Source: Leifsonia sp. fls2-241-R2A-40a (GTDB lineage Bacteria > Actinomycetota > Actinomycetes > Actinomycetales > Microbacteriaceae). Taken from it: a stretch of 64,000 nt of DNA. Position numbers and translations under genes: made by a program. The stretch lies in assembly GCF_030209575.1 (NCBI RefSeq), contig NZ_JARVRS010000001.1:1-64000 (forward strand), read 5' to 3'. The notes beneath the pieces were generated by a model that was not told the DNA's origin, made no database searches, and was given only the letters and a program-made list of their open reading frames with translations. Shown here piece by piece: positions 1-8,018 of this stretch; the stretch's first letter is position 1, and every line of letters begins with the position of its first letter.

Positions 1-31
1 GGAACTCAACGAACGCGCAACAGCGACCGAG

Positions 32-426
32 TGGTGGAGATGGGGGGAATCGAACCCCCGTCCACTGCTGTGGTCATGTGCCTTCTACGGGCGTATCCAG
101 TGGAGTCGCTTTCTCGGCCCCGGAGCTTGTCACTGGCATCTGCTCCGGCGGGCCCAGTATCAGTTGGAGTCCCTCTGCGCCCTGATGCTCAACGCAGAAG
201 CAAGTCCCCTAGCTGACGCCAGGATCCGGGTAGGGAACGATTCCCGGACTGACGGTCTCTCAAATGGCTGAGTTGGACTTACGCCGCGAGGGCGAAGTCG
301 GCCTGAGCCGAGACAGTGCGCTTGTTATTGGCACTTATTTTTTTGCATGGATCGTTAACGAGATAACCATGCGTCCTCGACCCGCTTCTCACAGTCACGC
401 AGACAATGTCGAAACCGATCATCCCC
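32..426 (-). ncRNA. ssrA: tmRNA (transfer-messenger RNA)
   Basis: This RNA rescues ribosomes stalled on broken mRNAs and tags the product for degradation. The 5' end GGGGATG (420-426) pairs over 7 bp with CATCTCC at the 3' end, which is followed by an encoded ACCA ending at 32. The T-arm (GGTTCGATTCC-type) lies at about 37-60. The tag reading frame runs from GCC at 332 to TAA at 279 and encodes ANNKRTVSAQADFALAA, an ordinary actinobacterial tag ending in the ALAA protease signal. Its protein partner smpB is about 2.3 kb away on the same strand, but a plus-strand gene lies between them, so they are not one transcript. Confidence 0.97.
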
Positions 427-552
427 GTGAACGGCCGTGAGGCCGGGTCGCTGTTGCGCGCTGTTGAATTTTCCAGTTACGGATCCCGCCACGAGTGGCG
501 AGTTACTCATCGTACAACACCCGGCCGCCGTCGTTTATGCCACGATCGGGGC

Positions 553-1221
553 ATGGCCGACACGATCATCACCGTCCAGGGCGAGTACGAGCTCCGCCAC
601 CCGGCCGAGCGTGGCGCGGTTCGACTGCGCGTCTCCTACGAGGGACCGTCTCGGGATGAGGTCCTCGCGCTCACCACGCAGCGGCAGCTCTCTCTGTCGA
701 GCGAGCTGCGCGAACTGCACAACCCGCAGAGCGGGCCGGTGACGCAGTGGTCCTCCGATCAGTTGCGGGTGTGGGGCGAGCGCCCCTGGAGCAACGACGG
801 GCGACGACTGGATGTGGTGCACAACGCCGAGGTGGGGATCGATGCGCTGTTCAGCGATCTCGCCGCCCTCTCGGACTGGGTGGGCGTGGTCTCGCTGCTC
901 GACGGCGTCACGATCGACGGGGTGACCTGGTCGCTCACGGAGGCCCGCCGCCAGACCCTGACGCAGGAGGCGCGACGCCGTGCGGTCGAGAACGCCGTCG
1001 CGAAGGCGACCGTGTACGCGACGAGTCTCGGCTTGACCAACGTCAAGCCGCTCGCGCTCAGCGACCCGGGGATGCTCGGCGACGGTTCCGCCCCCGGGCA
1101 GCCGCCGCAGCCGCTGTTCGCACGCGCGATGTCGGCGGACTCCGGCGGCGCGACGCTCGCCCTCAAGCCGGAGCAACTGACCATCGCGGTCCAGGTGCAC
1201 GCGCGGTTCTCCGCGAACTGA
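553..1221 (+). CDS. SIMPL domain-containing protein
   Basis: A 222-residue protein that is almost entirely one SIMPL (DUF541) domain. It opens directly with ITVQGEYE, the family's characteristic first strand, and contains the later helix EARRRAVENAVAKATVYA followed by LGLTNVKPL. No signal peptide is visible, so unlike many SIMPL proteins it appears cytoplasmic. The ATG at 553 was chosen because the domain begins a few residues later; the frame stays open upstream but that extension overlaps the tmRNA 5' end and looks non-coding. The family's biochemical function is not well established. It is a single gene, convergent with the next one. Confidence 0.85.
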   Translation: MADTIITVQGEYELRHPAERGAVRLRVSYEGPSRDEVLALTTQRQLSLSSELRELHNPQSGPVTQWSSDQLRVWGERPWSNDGRRLDVVHNAEVGIDALFSDLAALSDWVGVVSLLDGVTIDGVTWSLTEARRQTLTQEARRRAVENAVAKATVYATSLGLTNVKPLALSDPGMLGDGSAPGQPPQPLFARAMSADSGGATLALKPEQLTIAVQVHARFSAN

Positions 1222-1235
1222 CGCCGGACCCTCGA

Positions 1236-1874
1236 TCAGGAGCCGGGAGTCGACGGCGTCCCAGGTGTCGACGGCGGACGGGTCGGGAACGCGTCGAGCT
1301 TGAGCACACGCGACGCCACGAGCTTCCCATCGGACCGCGTGCCGACGATGATCACTTCGTCACCCTTCGCGAAGTCCGACTTCGAAGCCTGCTGACCCGG
1401 CGCACCGAAGACCGTCGAAGCGTCGACGGTGACCGTGACGGCCGCGCCCTTCTGGCGGTCGATGCTCCACGTGCTCCCCGACATGGAAGCGATCGTGCCG
1501 CGCAGCAGCACCCGGCCTTGCGCCTGGCCGCCCTGCTTGCCGCCATCGCCTCCCCCGTTGCCCTTGCCCCCGTTGCCCTGGCCGTCGCCGGGCATCCCCG
1601 GCATACCGGGAACCCCGGGGTAATGCTGCCCCGGACCCTGCGGAACGGCCCGGGAGATCGCCCGCTCCCCCACGTGCGTGACCACGTTGGCGACCGCGAA
1701 GGCGCCGGCGGTGAAGAGGCCGAGAAGGATCACGCACGACAGCACCAGGGTCGAGATCGCGAACGCGAGACCGTGGCGCTTGTAGAACGGCTCCGCCGGC
1801 ACGACGGCAGGCGACGTGTACGGCGGCTGGTTCTGGTGCGGCGGCAAGGGCTCAGTCGGCTGGGTGTTGCTCAT
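1236..1874 (-). CDS. membrane-anchored protein with DUF5666-like domain
   Basis: A 212-residue protein with three parts. A Pro-rich cytoplasmic N-terminus (residues 1-35) precedes one transmembrane helix (about 37-63, LAFAISTLVLSCVILLGLF). A Gly/Pro low-complexity linker (PGVPGMPGMPG, then Gly/Lys/Gln) spans about 80-120. The extracellular C-terminal beta domain resembles DUF5666/OB-like folds (RGTIASMSGSTWSID, then VTVTVDASTVFG and GDEVIIVGTRSDGK). ATG at 1874 was preferred over an upstream in-frame ATG because it starts the Pro-rich tail typical of such proteins. It is monocistronic, and function is unknown; a surface or adaptor role is only an inference. Confidence 0.7.
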   Translation of the reverse strand: MSNTQPTEPLPPHQNQPPYTSPAVVPAEPFYKRHGLAFAISTLVLSCVILLGLFTAGAFAVANVVTHVGERAISRAVPQGPGQHYPGVPGMPGMPGDGQGNGGKGNGGGDGGKQGGQAQGRVLLRGTIASMSGSTWSIDRQKGAAVTVTVDASTVFGAPGQQASKSDFAKGDEVIIVGTRSDGKLVASRVLKLDAFPTRPPSTPGTPSTPGS

Positions 1875-1958
1875 GCTCACATGAAAGCAGGCCCGGGCCA
1901 TCACCGGGCTGGGAAGCGGTTATGGGTCTAATGAGAATCCGGACCCGTCGCGCTGAGG

Positions 1959-2699
1959 TCAGGACGGATCGACCAGCACCGAACGCAGCTTCGCCAGTTC
2001 CAGCTCATCCAGTCCCGCGCCGAGCAGGTATTCGCGAACGCTGCCGGCGCGTTCCTCGATTCGGTCGATCGTCGTCTCGAGCGCCTCGCGCGGACTGCCG
2101 CCGAGAATCACCCGGAGGTCGGGCGTGACCTCGACCCCGTAGCCGCGGACCAGTTCGAGCATCCCCTCGAGCCAGGGCCCGTCGAGGTTCGCCTCGGTGA
2201 GCGCGTAGTCCGAGACGACCGTCTCGCGGTCCACGCCGACGGCCAGCAGCGCGAGCGCCACCACGATGCCGGTGCGGTCCTTGCCCGCGGTGCAGTGCAC
2301 GACGACGGGCTCATCGCCGGTGTCGGCGATCTCGCGGAGCGCCCGGACGATCACGTCCGTGTGCTGGAAGACGATCTTGTCGTACAGGTGGACGATCGTC
2401 GCCCCGACCGTGGAGGCCGACGCCCCCGACCCCTCGAAGACCGGCAACCGCAGCACCTCGATGTCGAGCCCCTCGAGGTCGTCAGGGAGCGCATCCACTT
2501 CGAAGTCGTCGCGCAGGTCGATCACGATCCGGATGCCGAGCTCGCGCAGCCCCTCGCGGCCGGCGTTGCCGAGGCGGCCGAGCGCGTCAGCGCGGTACAG
2601 CTTGCCCGAGCGGGTGACCCCTCCATCGACCCGATACCCGCCCACATCCCGGAAGTTGTAGGTGCCTGCGATCGGGATGCGCTGAGCGGTCGAGTCCAT
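1959..2699 (-). CDS. tyrosine-protein phosphatase (Y_phosphatase3 family)
   Basis: A 246-residue cytoplasmic phosphatase of the family that includes mycobacterial PtpB. The N-terminal motif NFRDVGGY (residues 15-22) is diagnostic. The active-site P-loop HCTAGKDRTG places the nucleophile at Cys136 and the phosphate-binding Arg at 142. Family members remove phosphate from phosphotyrosine and in some cases from phosphoinositides or phosphoserine; the substrate here cannot be told. It lies 12 bases downstream of smpB on the same strand and is probably co-transcribed with it. Length and motifs are complete. Confidence 0.9.
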   Translation of the reverse strand: MDSTAQRIPIAGTYNFRDVGGYRVDGGVTRSGKLYRADALGRLGNAGREGLRELGIRIVIDLRDDFEVDALPDDLEGLDIEVLRLPVFEGSGASASTVGATIVHLYDKIVFQHTDVIVRALREIADTGDEPVVVHCTAGKDRTGIVVALALLAVGVDRETVVSDYALTEANLDGPWLEGMLELVRGYGVEVTPDLRVILGGSPREALETTIDRIEERAGSVREYLLGAGLDELELAKLRSVLVDPS

Positions 2700-2711
2700 G
2701 GACCCAGTCTG

Positions 2712-3188
2712 TCACTCCCCCAGGTGACCGCGGGTGGACATGGCGCGCTGCGCCTCGCGCTGGTCCTGCCGCTCGCGCAGCGCCTGGCGCTTGTCGTACT
2801 CGCGCTTGCCCTTGGCCACCGCGATCTCGACCTTCGCGCGACCGTCGTTGAAGTAGATCGACAGCGGGATGATCGTGTAGCCGCCCTGCTTGACCTTGTT
2901 CTCGATCTTGAGGATCTGCGCCTTGTGCAGCAGCAGCTTGCGCTTGCGTCGCGGAGCGTGATTGTTCCAGGTGCCGTCGGCGTACTCGGGGATGTGCACG
3001 GCATCCAGCCACGCCTCGCCGCCGTCGACGAACGCGTAGCCGTCGACCAGCGACGCGCGACCCATCCGCAGCGACTTCACCTCGGTACCGGTGAGCACCA
3101 GGCCCGCCTCGAAGGTGTCCTCGATCGTGTAGTCGTGGCGCGCGCGGCGATTGGTGGCCACGACTTTCTGGCCACGTTCCTTCGGCAC
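2712..3188 (-). CDS. smpB: SsrA-binding protein SmpB
   Basis: A 158-residue protein required to deliver tmRNA to stalled ribosomes. It begins [20 protein letters not shown] and has the family core [20 protein letters not shown], the [22 protein letters not shown] segment, and a basic C-terminal tail ([19 protein letters not shown]) that occupies the empty mRNA channel. Length is normal for the family. It follows ftsX after a 90-base gap containing a short hairpin, in the widespread order prfB-ftsE-ftsX-smpB, and matches the tmRNA encoded nearby. Confidence 0.97.
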   Translation of the reverse strand: MPKERGQKVVATNRRARHDYTIEDTFEAGLVLTGTEVKSLRMGRASLVDGYAFVDGGEAWLDAVHIPEYADGTWNNHAPRRKRKLLLHKAQILKIENKVKQGGYTIIPLSIYFNDGRAKVEIAVAKGKREYDKRQALRERQDQREAQRAMSTRGHLGE

Positions 3189-3219
3189 TGCGAGCTCCTG
3201 ACGTCGACGAGGGGATGCC

Positions 3220-3238
3220 GCCCGGCTCGTTGCCGGGC
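3220..3238 (-). terminator. short hairpin between ftsX and smpB
   Basis: GCCCGGC (3220-3226) and GCCGGGC (3232-3238) form a perfect 7-bp GC stem with a 5-base loop in the 90-base gap between ftsX and smpB. There is no clear T-tract, so it may attenuate rather than terminate, or stabilise the 3' end of ftsX mRNA. Confidence 0.4.
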
Positions 3239-3278
3239 AGCAGACCAGTCTAGCCGGTCTGAGAGTCCACTCGGCCGA

Positions 3279-4184
3279 TCAGACCCGCAGGTAGCGCCGG
3301 ATCGCGAAGTTCGCCGAGGCCGCGGCCAGCACGATCCCGATCACGATCAGGATGGGGATGACCAGCCAGGCCTGCTCCATCCCGACGAAGTTGATCGACT
3401 GGATGCGTTGGCTCAGGTAGCCGCGCACGAAGAACTGCACTCCGAGGGCGATGACCACCGAAGCGAGGATCGAACCGATCAGCGCCGCGATCACGCCCTC
3501 GATGATGAACGGGGTCTGGATGAACCGGTTGGATGCGCCGACCAGCCGCATGATCCCGATCTCCCGCCTTCGCGAGAAGGCCGAGAGCCGGATCGTGGTC
3601 GCGATCAGCAGCACCGCGGCGACCAGCATCAGCGCGGCGATCCCGATCGCGGTGTAACTGGCCGAGTTCAGGATGCTGAAGATCTGATCCAGGTAGCTGC
3701 GCTGGTCGACCACGCTCTGCACGCCGGCCGACCCGGACAGCGTCTCGGTGAGCACCGCGGACTGGTTCGGGTCCTTGAGGTTCACCCAGTACGTCTGCGG
3801 GATCATGTCCGGCGTGACGAAGTCGGCGATCTGGTTGCCCTTGAACTGCTCTTTGAACTGCTCGTAGCCCTGCTTCTGATCCTGGAAGTAGAACTTCTGG
3901 ATGTACGGGGCCAGCTCCGGCGACTCGAGCTGCTTCTTGACCGCCTCGATCGATTGCGCCGTGGCCGCGCCGCTCGGGCAGTTGTCGGTCGTCGTGCACA
4001 TGTAGACGGCGACCTGCGCACGGTCGTACCAGTAGGTCTTCATCTGGCCGATCTGCATCTGCAGCAGCACGGCCGTACCGACGAAGGTCAGCGAGATGAA
4101 CGTGACGAGGATGACCGAGACGACCATCGACAGGTTGCGGCGGAGGCCGTTGCCGACCTCCGACCAGATGAGTCCGAATCTCAT
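3279..4184 (-). CDS. ftsX: cell division ABC transporter permease FtsX
   Basis: A 301-residue membrane partner of FtsE; the complex couples divisome state to activation of cell-wall hydrolases. Transmembrane helix 1 is at about 20-45 ([20 protein letters not shown]). A large extracellular loop of about 130 residues follows, with two cysteines (CTTTDNC) as in actinobacterial FtsX. Three more helices lie in the second half, and the cytoplasmic coupling segment [20 protein letters not shown] is intact. Its start overlaps the ftsE stop by 4 bases (ATGA), indicating translational coupling. Confidence 0.95.
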   Translation of the reverse strand: MRFGLIWSEVGNGLRRNLSMVVSVILVTFISLTFVGTAVLLQMQIGQMKTYWYDRAQVAVYMCTTTDNCPSGAATAQSIEAVKKQLESPELAPYIQKFYFQDQKQGYEQFKEQFKGNQIADFVTPDMIPQTYWVNLKDPNQSAVLTETLSGSAGVQSVVDQRSYLDQIFSILNSASYTAIGIAALMLVAAVLLIATTIRLSAFSRRREIGIMRLVGASNRFIQTPFIIEGVIAALIGSILASVVIALGVQFFVRGYLSQRIQSINFVGMEQAWLVIPILIVIGIVLAAASANFAIRRYLRV

Positions 4185-5278
4185 TTCGTCGGCCCCACAT
4201 TCTGGTCGCCGTCCCGGTCGGACCCCTCGCGGAGTCCGCTCAGGTCGAGGTTCGCGGTGAAGTTGAGGTGGTCCGGCAGCTCTTCCGACGCGGGTGCGGG
4301 CGGCACGGGCGCTGTCGCGAACTGCACCGGAGCGGGAGGCGCCTGGCGCGGCACAGCGACGGGTGCGGTCGGCGTCGACGTCGGAGCGTGCGGACGGGAC
4401 ATCGGCGCTTCCTGCGCGGGCTGCTGCTCGTACGACGCGGGCGCGGGAGCCGGGGCGGCCGAAGGCATCGGCGCGGGAACGGCGGCCGGGGCCTGCGGAG
4501 CCGAGGCCGCAGGAGCGGCGACGGTCGCGTACGCCGGGGTGGCGACCGACACGGGCTCATCCCGCTCGAGCGGCTGCGCGATCGGCACCGCGGCGGTGAA
4601 GCCGTAGCCGCCGTGGCGTTCGTCGCGGACGATCTGTCCGCCGACCAGCTCGATCACGCGGCGCTTCATCTGATCGACGATCGCCGCTTCGTGGGTGGCC
4701 ATCAGCACGGTGGTTCCGCCGGCGTTGATCCGCTCGAGCACCGCCATGATGCCGGCGCTCGTCGCGGGGTCGAGGTTTCCGGTCGGCTCGTCGGCGAGGA
4801 GCACCTGGGGCTTGTTCACCACGGCGCGTGCGATCGCGACGCGCTGCTGCTCACCACCCGAGAGCTCGTGCGGCAGGCGCTGCGCCTTGCCGTCCAGACC
4901 GACCATCTTGAGCACATCCGGGACGGCCTCCTGAATGAAGCCGCGCGACTTCCCGATCACCTGGAGGGTGAACGCGACGTTCTGGAACACCGTCTTGTTG
5001 GGCAGCAGCCGGAAGTCCTGGAAGACGACACCGATGTTGCGGCGGAAGTAGGGCACCTTGCGGGAGGAGATCGTGCCGAGGTCCTGACCCAGCACGTGGA
5101 TCTTCCCCTTCGACGGCTTCTCCTCTTTGAGGATCAGGCGCAGGCAACTGGACTTCCCCGACCCCGACGCGCCGACGAGGAAGACGAACTCGCCGCGCAG
5201 CACTTCGAGGTTGATGCCGTTCAGAGCCGGGCGCGCTGTGCCCGGATACTGCTTGGATACGTGTTCGAACCGGATCAT
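4181..5278 (-). CDS. ftsE: cell division ATP-binding protein FtsE, with long C-terminal tail
   Basis: A 365-residue ABC ATPase that works with FtsX. The ATPase core is complete in residues 1-228: Walker [10 protein letters not shown], signature LSGGEQQR, and Walker [11 protein letters not shown]. Typical FtsE is about 229 residues. The extra 135 residues form a low-complexity Ala/Pro/Val tail (for example [19 protein letters not shown]) that ends in a more ordered segment, [19 protein letters not shown]. The tail could be an interaction arm; that is inference. prfB lies 102 bases upstream on the same strand. Confidence 0.95.
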   Translation of the reverse strand: MIRFEHVSKQYPGTARPALNGINLEVLRGEFVFLVGASGSGKSSCLRLILKEEKPSKGKIHVLGQDLGTISSRKVPYFRRNIGVVFQDFRLLPNKTVFQNVAFTLQVIGKSRGFIQEAVPDVLKMVGLDGKAQRLPHELSGGEQQRVAIARAVVNKPQVLLADEPTGNLDPATSAGIMAVLERINAGGTTVLMATHEAAIVDQMKRRVIELVGGQIVRDERHGGYGFTAAVPIAQPLERDEPVSVATPAYATVAAPAASAPQAPAAVPAPMPSAAPAPAPASYEQQPAQEAPMSRPHAPTSTPTAPVAVPRQAPPAPVQFATAPVPPAPASEELPDHLNFTANLDLSGLREGSDRDGDQNVGPTK

Positions 5279-5380
5279 GACCCCTTGAGACTAAGCAGTC
5301 ATGCGGAGTTCCGCAGTAGCGACATGCGCTTTCGCGTCAAGCCTGACAGCGAGCCGGACGCCTCGTGAGTGCGGGCGCTG

Positions 5381-6499
5381 TTACGCCTGAGCCTCGCTCT
5401 TGCTGCCCGCCCGCCAGCGGATGCCCGCGGCGATGAAGCCGTCGAGGTCGCCGTCGAACACGGCGCTCGGGTTGCCGGACTCGTAGCCGGTCCGGAGATC
5501 CTTGACCAGCTGCTGGCCGTAGAGGAAGTAGGAGCGCATCTGGTCGCCCCAGCTCGCCGTGATGGTGCCGGCGAGCTCCTTCTTCTTCGCGGCCTCCTCC
5601 TCTTTCTGCAGGAGGAGCAGTCGCGTCTGCAGCACGCGCATCGCGGTGGCGCGGTTCTGGATCTGCGACTTCTCGTTCTGCATCGAGACGACGATGCCGG
5701 TCGGAAGGTGGGTGATGCGGACGGCGGAGTCGGTCGTGTTGACCGACTGACCGCCGGGGCCGGAGGAGCGGAAGACGTCGACGCGGATGTCGCCCTCGGG
5801 GATGTCGACCTCGGTCGCCTCCTCCATGAGCGGGATGACCTCGACCGCGGCGAAGGACGTCTGGCGCTTGTCCGCAGAACCGAACGGGCTGATGCGCGCC
5901 AGGCGGTGCGTTCCTGCCTCGACCGACAGCGTGCCGAACGCGTACGGCGCGTCGATCTCGAACGTCGCGGACTTGATGCCCGCGCCCTCGGCGTAGGACG
6001 TGTCCATGACCTTCGCCGGGTACTTGTGCTGCTCGGCCCAGCGCAGGTACATGCGCATCAGCATCTCGGCGAAGTCGGTGGCGTCGTCGCCGCCGGCGCC
6101 GGAGCGGATGGTGACGATCGCCGCGCGCTCGTCGTACTCACCGCTCAGCAGGGTCTGCACCTCGAGGTCGCCGAGCGCGGTCTGCAGGGACTGCAGCTCG
6201 GTGCGGGCCTCGGCGGCGGACTCCTCGTCCTCCGCCTCGTTGGCCAGCTCGACGAGCACTTCAAGGTCGTCGAGGCGCCGCTCGATGGCGGTGATGCGCG
6301 CCAGCTCGGACTGGCGGTGGCTCAGCGCGCTGGTCACCTTCTGCGCGTTGGCGGTGTCGTCCCAGAGGTCGGGCGCACCGGCCTTCTCGCTGAGGTCGGC
6401 GATGTCCGCGCGAAGCTTGTCGACGTTCACCACCGCCGTGATGTCGGCGAAGGTGGAGCGCAGGTCGGCGATCTGGGAGGCGAGGTCGAGTTCGATCAT
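5381..6499 (-). CDS. prfB: peptide chain release factor 2
   Basis: A 372-residue class I release factor that terminates translation at UGA and UAA. The GGQ peptidyl-hydrolase motif is in [10 protein letters not shown], the stop-codon recognition tripeptide SPF is in [12 protein letters not shown], and the N-terminal helical domain is complete. The reading frame is continuous from ATG at 6499, so the autoregulatory +1 frameshift known from many other bacteria is not present. It precedes ftsE-ftsX-smpB in the common order. A promoter-sized dyad lies directly upstream (6511-6539). Confidence 0.96.
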   Translation of the reverse strand: MIELDLASQIADLRSTFADITAVVNVDKLRADIADLSEKAGAPDLWDDTANAQKVTSALSHRQSELARITAIERRLDDLEVLVELANEAEDEESAAEARTELQSLQTALGDLEVQTLLSGEYDERAAIVTIRSGAGGDDATDFAEMLMRMYLRWAEQHKYPAKVMDTSYAEGAGIKSATFEIDAPYAFGTLSVEAGTHRLARISPFGSADKRQTSFAAVEVIPLMEEATEVDIPEGDIRVDVFRSSGPGGQSVNTTDSAVRITHLPTGIVVSMQNEKSQIQNRATAMRVLQTRLLLLQKEEEAAKKKELAGTITASWGDQMRSYFLYGQQLVKDLRTGYESGNPSAVFDGDLDGFIAAGIRWRAGSKSEAQA

Positions 6500-6510
6500 G
6501 TCGGCATCCA

Positions 6511-6539
6511 GCCTATATGGACCACTTTCGGTCTATACG
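6511..6539. promoter_or_regulatory. imperfect dyad upstream of prfB
   Basis: CCTATATGGACC (6511-6522) and GGTCTATACGG (6529-6539) form an imperfect inverted repeat around a 6-base centre, in a 45-base gap between the HTH-peptidase stop and the prfB start. TATA-like hexamers occur in both arms. It could be a prfB promoter/operator or a weak terminator; a GC-poor stem makes the latter less likely. Confidence 0.4.
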
Positions 6540-6544
6540 GACGG

Positions 6545-7600
6545 TTAGTCAGCGACGAATTCGAACTTCCGCTTGAGCGAGTGTCCCCAGCCATAATCTC
6601 TGGTTTCGCGTTGAGCGCGACCCAGCACGATGCTGGGAGCGATGCCAAGCTCAGAGGCGAGCTCTTGCACAGACGCTATGTTGCGGTTGAGGGGAAGTCT
6701 AGAGATGAACTCTGGCGGGATCAGCAAATCAGACGCATACCGGTCAGCCTCGAGTTCCGCCTCGTTGTGTTCCCCGTTCACGTACAGGCGCTTATCACCG
6801 TGCAAGAGCACGTGGCCGATTTCGTGGAACAAGGTGAACCACAACTGATCGTCACTTTTCCATAGGAGGGACAACTGGATCAGGGGGTTTCCATTGATCC
6901 ACCGGGTGGCTCCGTGTATGCCAAGCCCGGGGACCCCTGGCACGAAGCAGAGAACGACCCCGGCCTCCCGAAGTCCTGCAATCGCGCGCTCGATTGCCGT
7001 GAGCGGATCGTCAACCGTTCGATTCCGCAGCTCGGGCACCAGCTTCTCCAGCTCCGTCCGGTTGAAGGGAGGCGGAGGGTCCGCTGTGGCCTGACGCTCA
7101 GCGATCGTGAGCCACACCGCCAGCGCCGCGACATCGTCGCGGCCGACAGCCGATCTGCGGTATGCGACGCTGCCGTGTGACCACGTCGCCTTCCAGGCAT
7201 CAAAGGAAGCGACCCCAAGCAAACCGAGCACCTCGCGGACCGTGCCAGCACGATCGCGCGCCTCCGCCTTGATGAATCCGAACTTTCGGAGATACGCGAG
7301 AGGGAACCGCTTCGCCTCCTCGTACTGGGATTCGAGATCCGCGACTGACTGCATGCGCGCGAGATCTTCGCGGTAGCCTGCCTCGTACATGTTCCAGATG
7401 CGAGCAGGAACGCTCGTGACGCGCTCAAGCGACAACGCCAGCTGAGCGGATACTGGTGCTTTTCCTGCAAGAACCTCACTCACGTGCTTGGGGGTGGTCC
7501 CCAGGCGGCGCGCAAGTTCCGCCGCGTTGACTCCGGTGTCTTCCATCCATTCAGCGATGAAATCACCAGTGGTAACGACGTAATTCGGTATGGCAGCCAT
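6545..7600 (-). CDS. HigA-type antitoxin fused to ImmA/IrrE metallo-endopeptidase
   Basis: A 351-residue protein with two domains. Residues 10-70 are a Cro/C1-type helix-turn-helix of the HigA antitoxin class (GVNAAELARRLGTTPKHVSE). Residues 215-310 are an ImmA/IrrE zinc peptidase with HEIGH at 259-263 and the distal acidic ligand region LEADRYASDLLIP around Glu284. A strong ribosome site (GGAGGGAGGA) precedes the ATG. It follows the toxin gene by 20 bases, the toxin-first order of higBA modules. Base composition is visibly less GC-rich than the flanking genes, suggesting acquisition. The fused protease could drive its own or a partner's cleavage; that is inference. Confidence 0.88.
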   Translation of the reverse strand: MAAIPNYVVTTGDFIAEWMEDTGVNAAELARRLGTTPKHVSEVLAGKAPVSAQLALSLERVTSVPARIWNMYEAGYREDLARMQSVADLESQYEEAKRFPLAYLRKFGFIKAEARDRAGTVREVLGLLGVASFDAWKATWSHGSVAYRRSAVGRDDVAALAVWLTIAERQATADPPPPFNRTELEKLVPELRNRTVDDPLTAIERAIAGLREAGVVLCFVPGVPGLGIHGATRWINGNPLIQLSLLWKSDDQLWFTLFHEIGHVLLHGDKRLYVNGEHNEAELEADRYASDLLIPPEFISRLPLNRNIASVQELASELGIAPSIVLGRAQRETRDYGWGHSLKRKFEFVAD

Positions 7601-7620
7601 CTTTTCCTCCCTCCACGAAG

Positions 7621-7914
7621 TCAGTGATAGTCGACAATTTCGATCAGGAGCGCGACTACCTCGTCGCTCTCTGTCTCAGCGATGATCAGTCGCCAGTTGG
7701 CCGTGAGCCGCGCAGACCATTGTCCGGCGCGATCACCGCGAAGCTGTTCCCAACGACCGGTCCCCAAGAGAAGATCTTCATACTCGCGAACACGACGGAT
7801 CTCCGCGATTCTCAGCTTCAACGCCTTTGCGACCGGAGCGCTCAACACCCGATACATCCGACGCTCGTCGGTGCAAATGCGCTCGAGATCGCGCGAGGCG
7901 TACTTCAACTCCAC
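7621..7914 (-). CDS. HigB/RelE-superfamily toxin
   Basis: A 97-residue small basic protein of the RelE/ParE/HigB superfamily. These are ribosome-dependent mRNA interferases kept in check by the partner antitoxin. The family pattern is seen in RWEQLRGDRAGQWSARLTAN followed by WRLIIAETESDEVVALLIEIVDYH, the typical closing beta hairpin. It starts with GTG at 7914; an overlapping ATG four bases upstream is in another frame. The promoter-proximal palindrome at 7922-7940 leaves almost no leader, so the mRNA may be leaderless. It is the first gene of a two-gene operon with the HigA-peptidase. Confidence 0.87.
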   Translation of the reverse strand: MELKYASRDLERICTDERRMYRVLSAPVAKALKLRIAEIRRVREYEDLLLGTGRWEQLRGDRAGQWSARLTANWRLIIAETESDEVVALLIEIVDYH

Positions 7915-7921
7915 TCATCTA

Positions 7922-7940
7922 TGTTACCTAAATCGTAACA
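7922..7940. promoter_or_regulatory. palindromic operator of the higBA-type operon
   Basis: TGTTAC (7922-7927), a 7-base spacer, and GTAACA (7935-7940) make a perfect 6-bp inverted repeat beginning 8 bases upstream of the toxin start codon. On the minus strand the hexamer TAACAT overlaps it, 6 bases before the GTG, which fits a -10 element for a leaderless transcript. It is a natural site for autorepression by the HTH antitoxin. Confidence 0.65.
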
Positions 7941-7970
7941 GATTCTCCGGATTCCGACGCGGGGGTGTTG

Positions 7971-7983
7971 TTGAGCGCCTCAA
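7971..7983. promoter_or_regulatory. small palindrome upstream of MFS gene
   Basis: TTGAG, CGC, CTCAA forms a perfect 5-bp inverted repeat 35 bases upstream of the MFS transporter start. It may be an operator for the transporter, but no regulator gene is adjacent and a chance occurrence is possible. Confidence 0.25.
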
Positions 7984-8018
7984 AGTCCGCCAATCGGAAG
8001 TTGTACGGTGTTAAGCAA

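Noticed and set aside
31-216. A 61-codon ORF at the left edge
   Set aside because: It lies entirely within the antisense of the tmRNA gene.
747-1931. Long ORFs on the opposite or alternate frame over the SIMPL and membrane-protein genes
   Set aside because: They are Arg/Gly/Ala-rich shadow frames caused by high GC third positions; no family motifs occur, and the overlapping genes have clear domains.
2295-4607. A 770-codon plus-strand ORF over smpB, ftsX and ftsE
   Set aside because: It is antisense to three well-supported genes and consists of low-complexity Arg/Asp/His text typical of shadow frames.
5381-6499. Programmed +1 frameshift in prfB
   Set aside because: The frame is continuous from the start and contains no internal UGA near codon 25.
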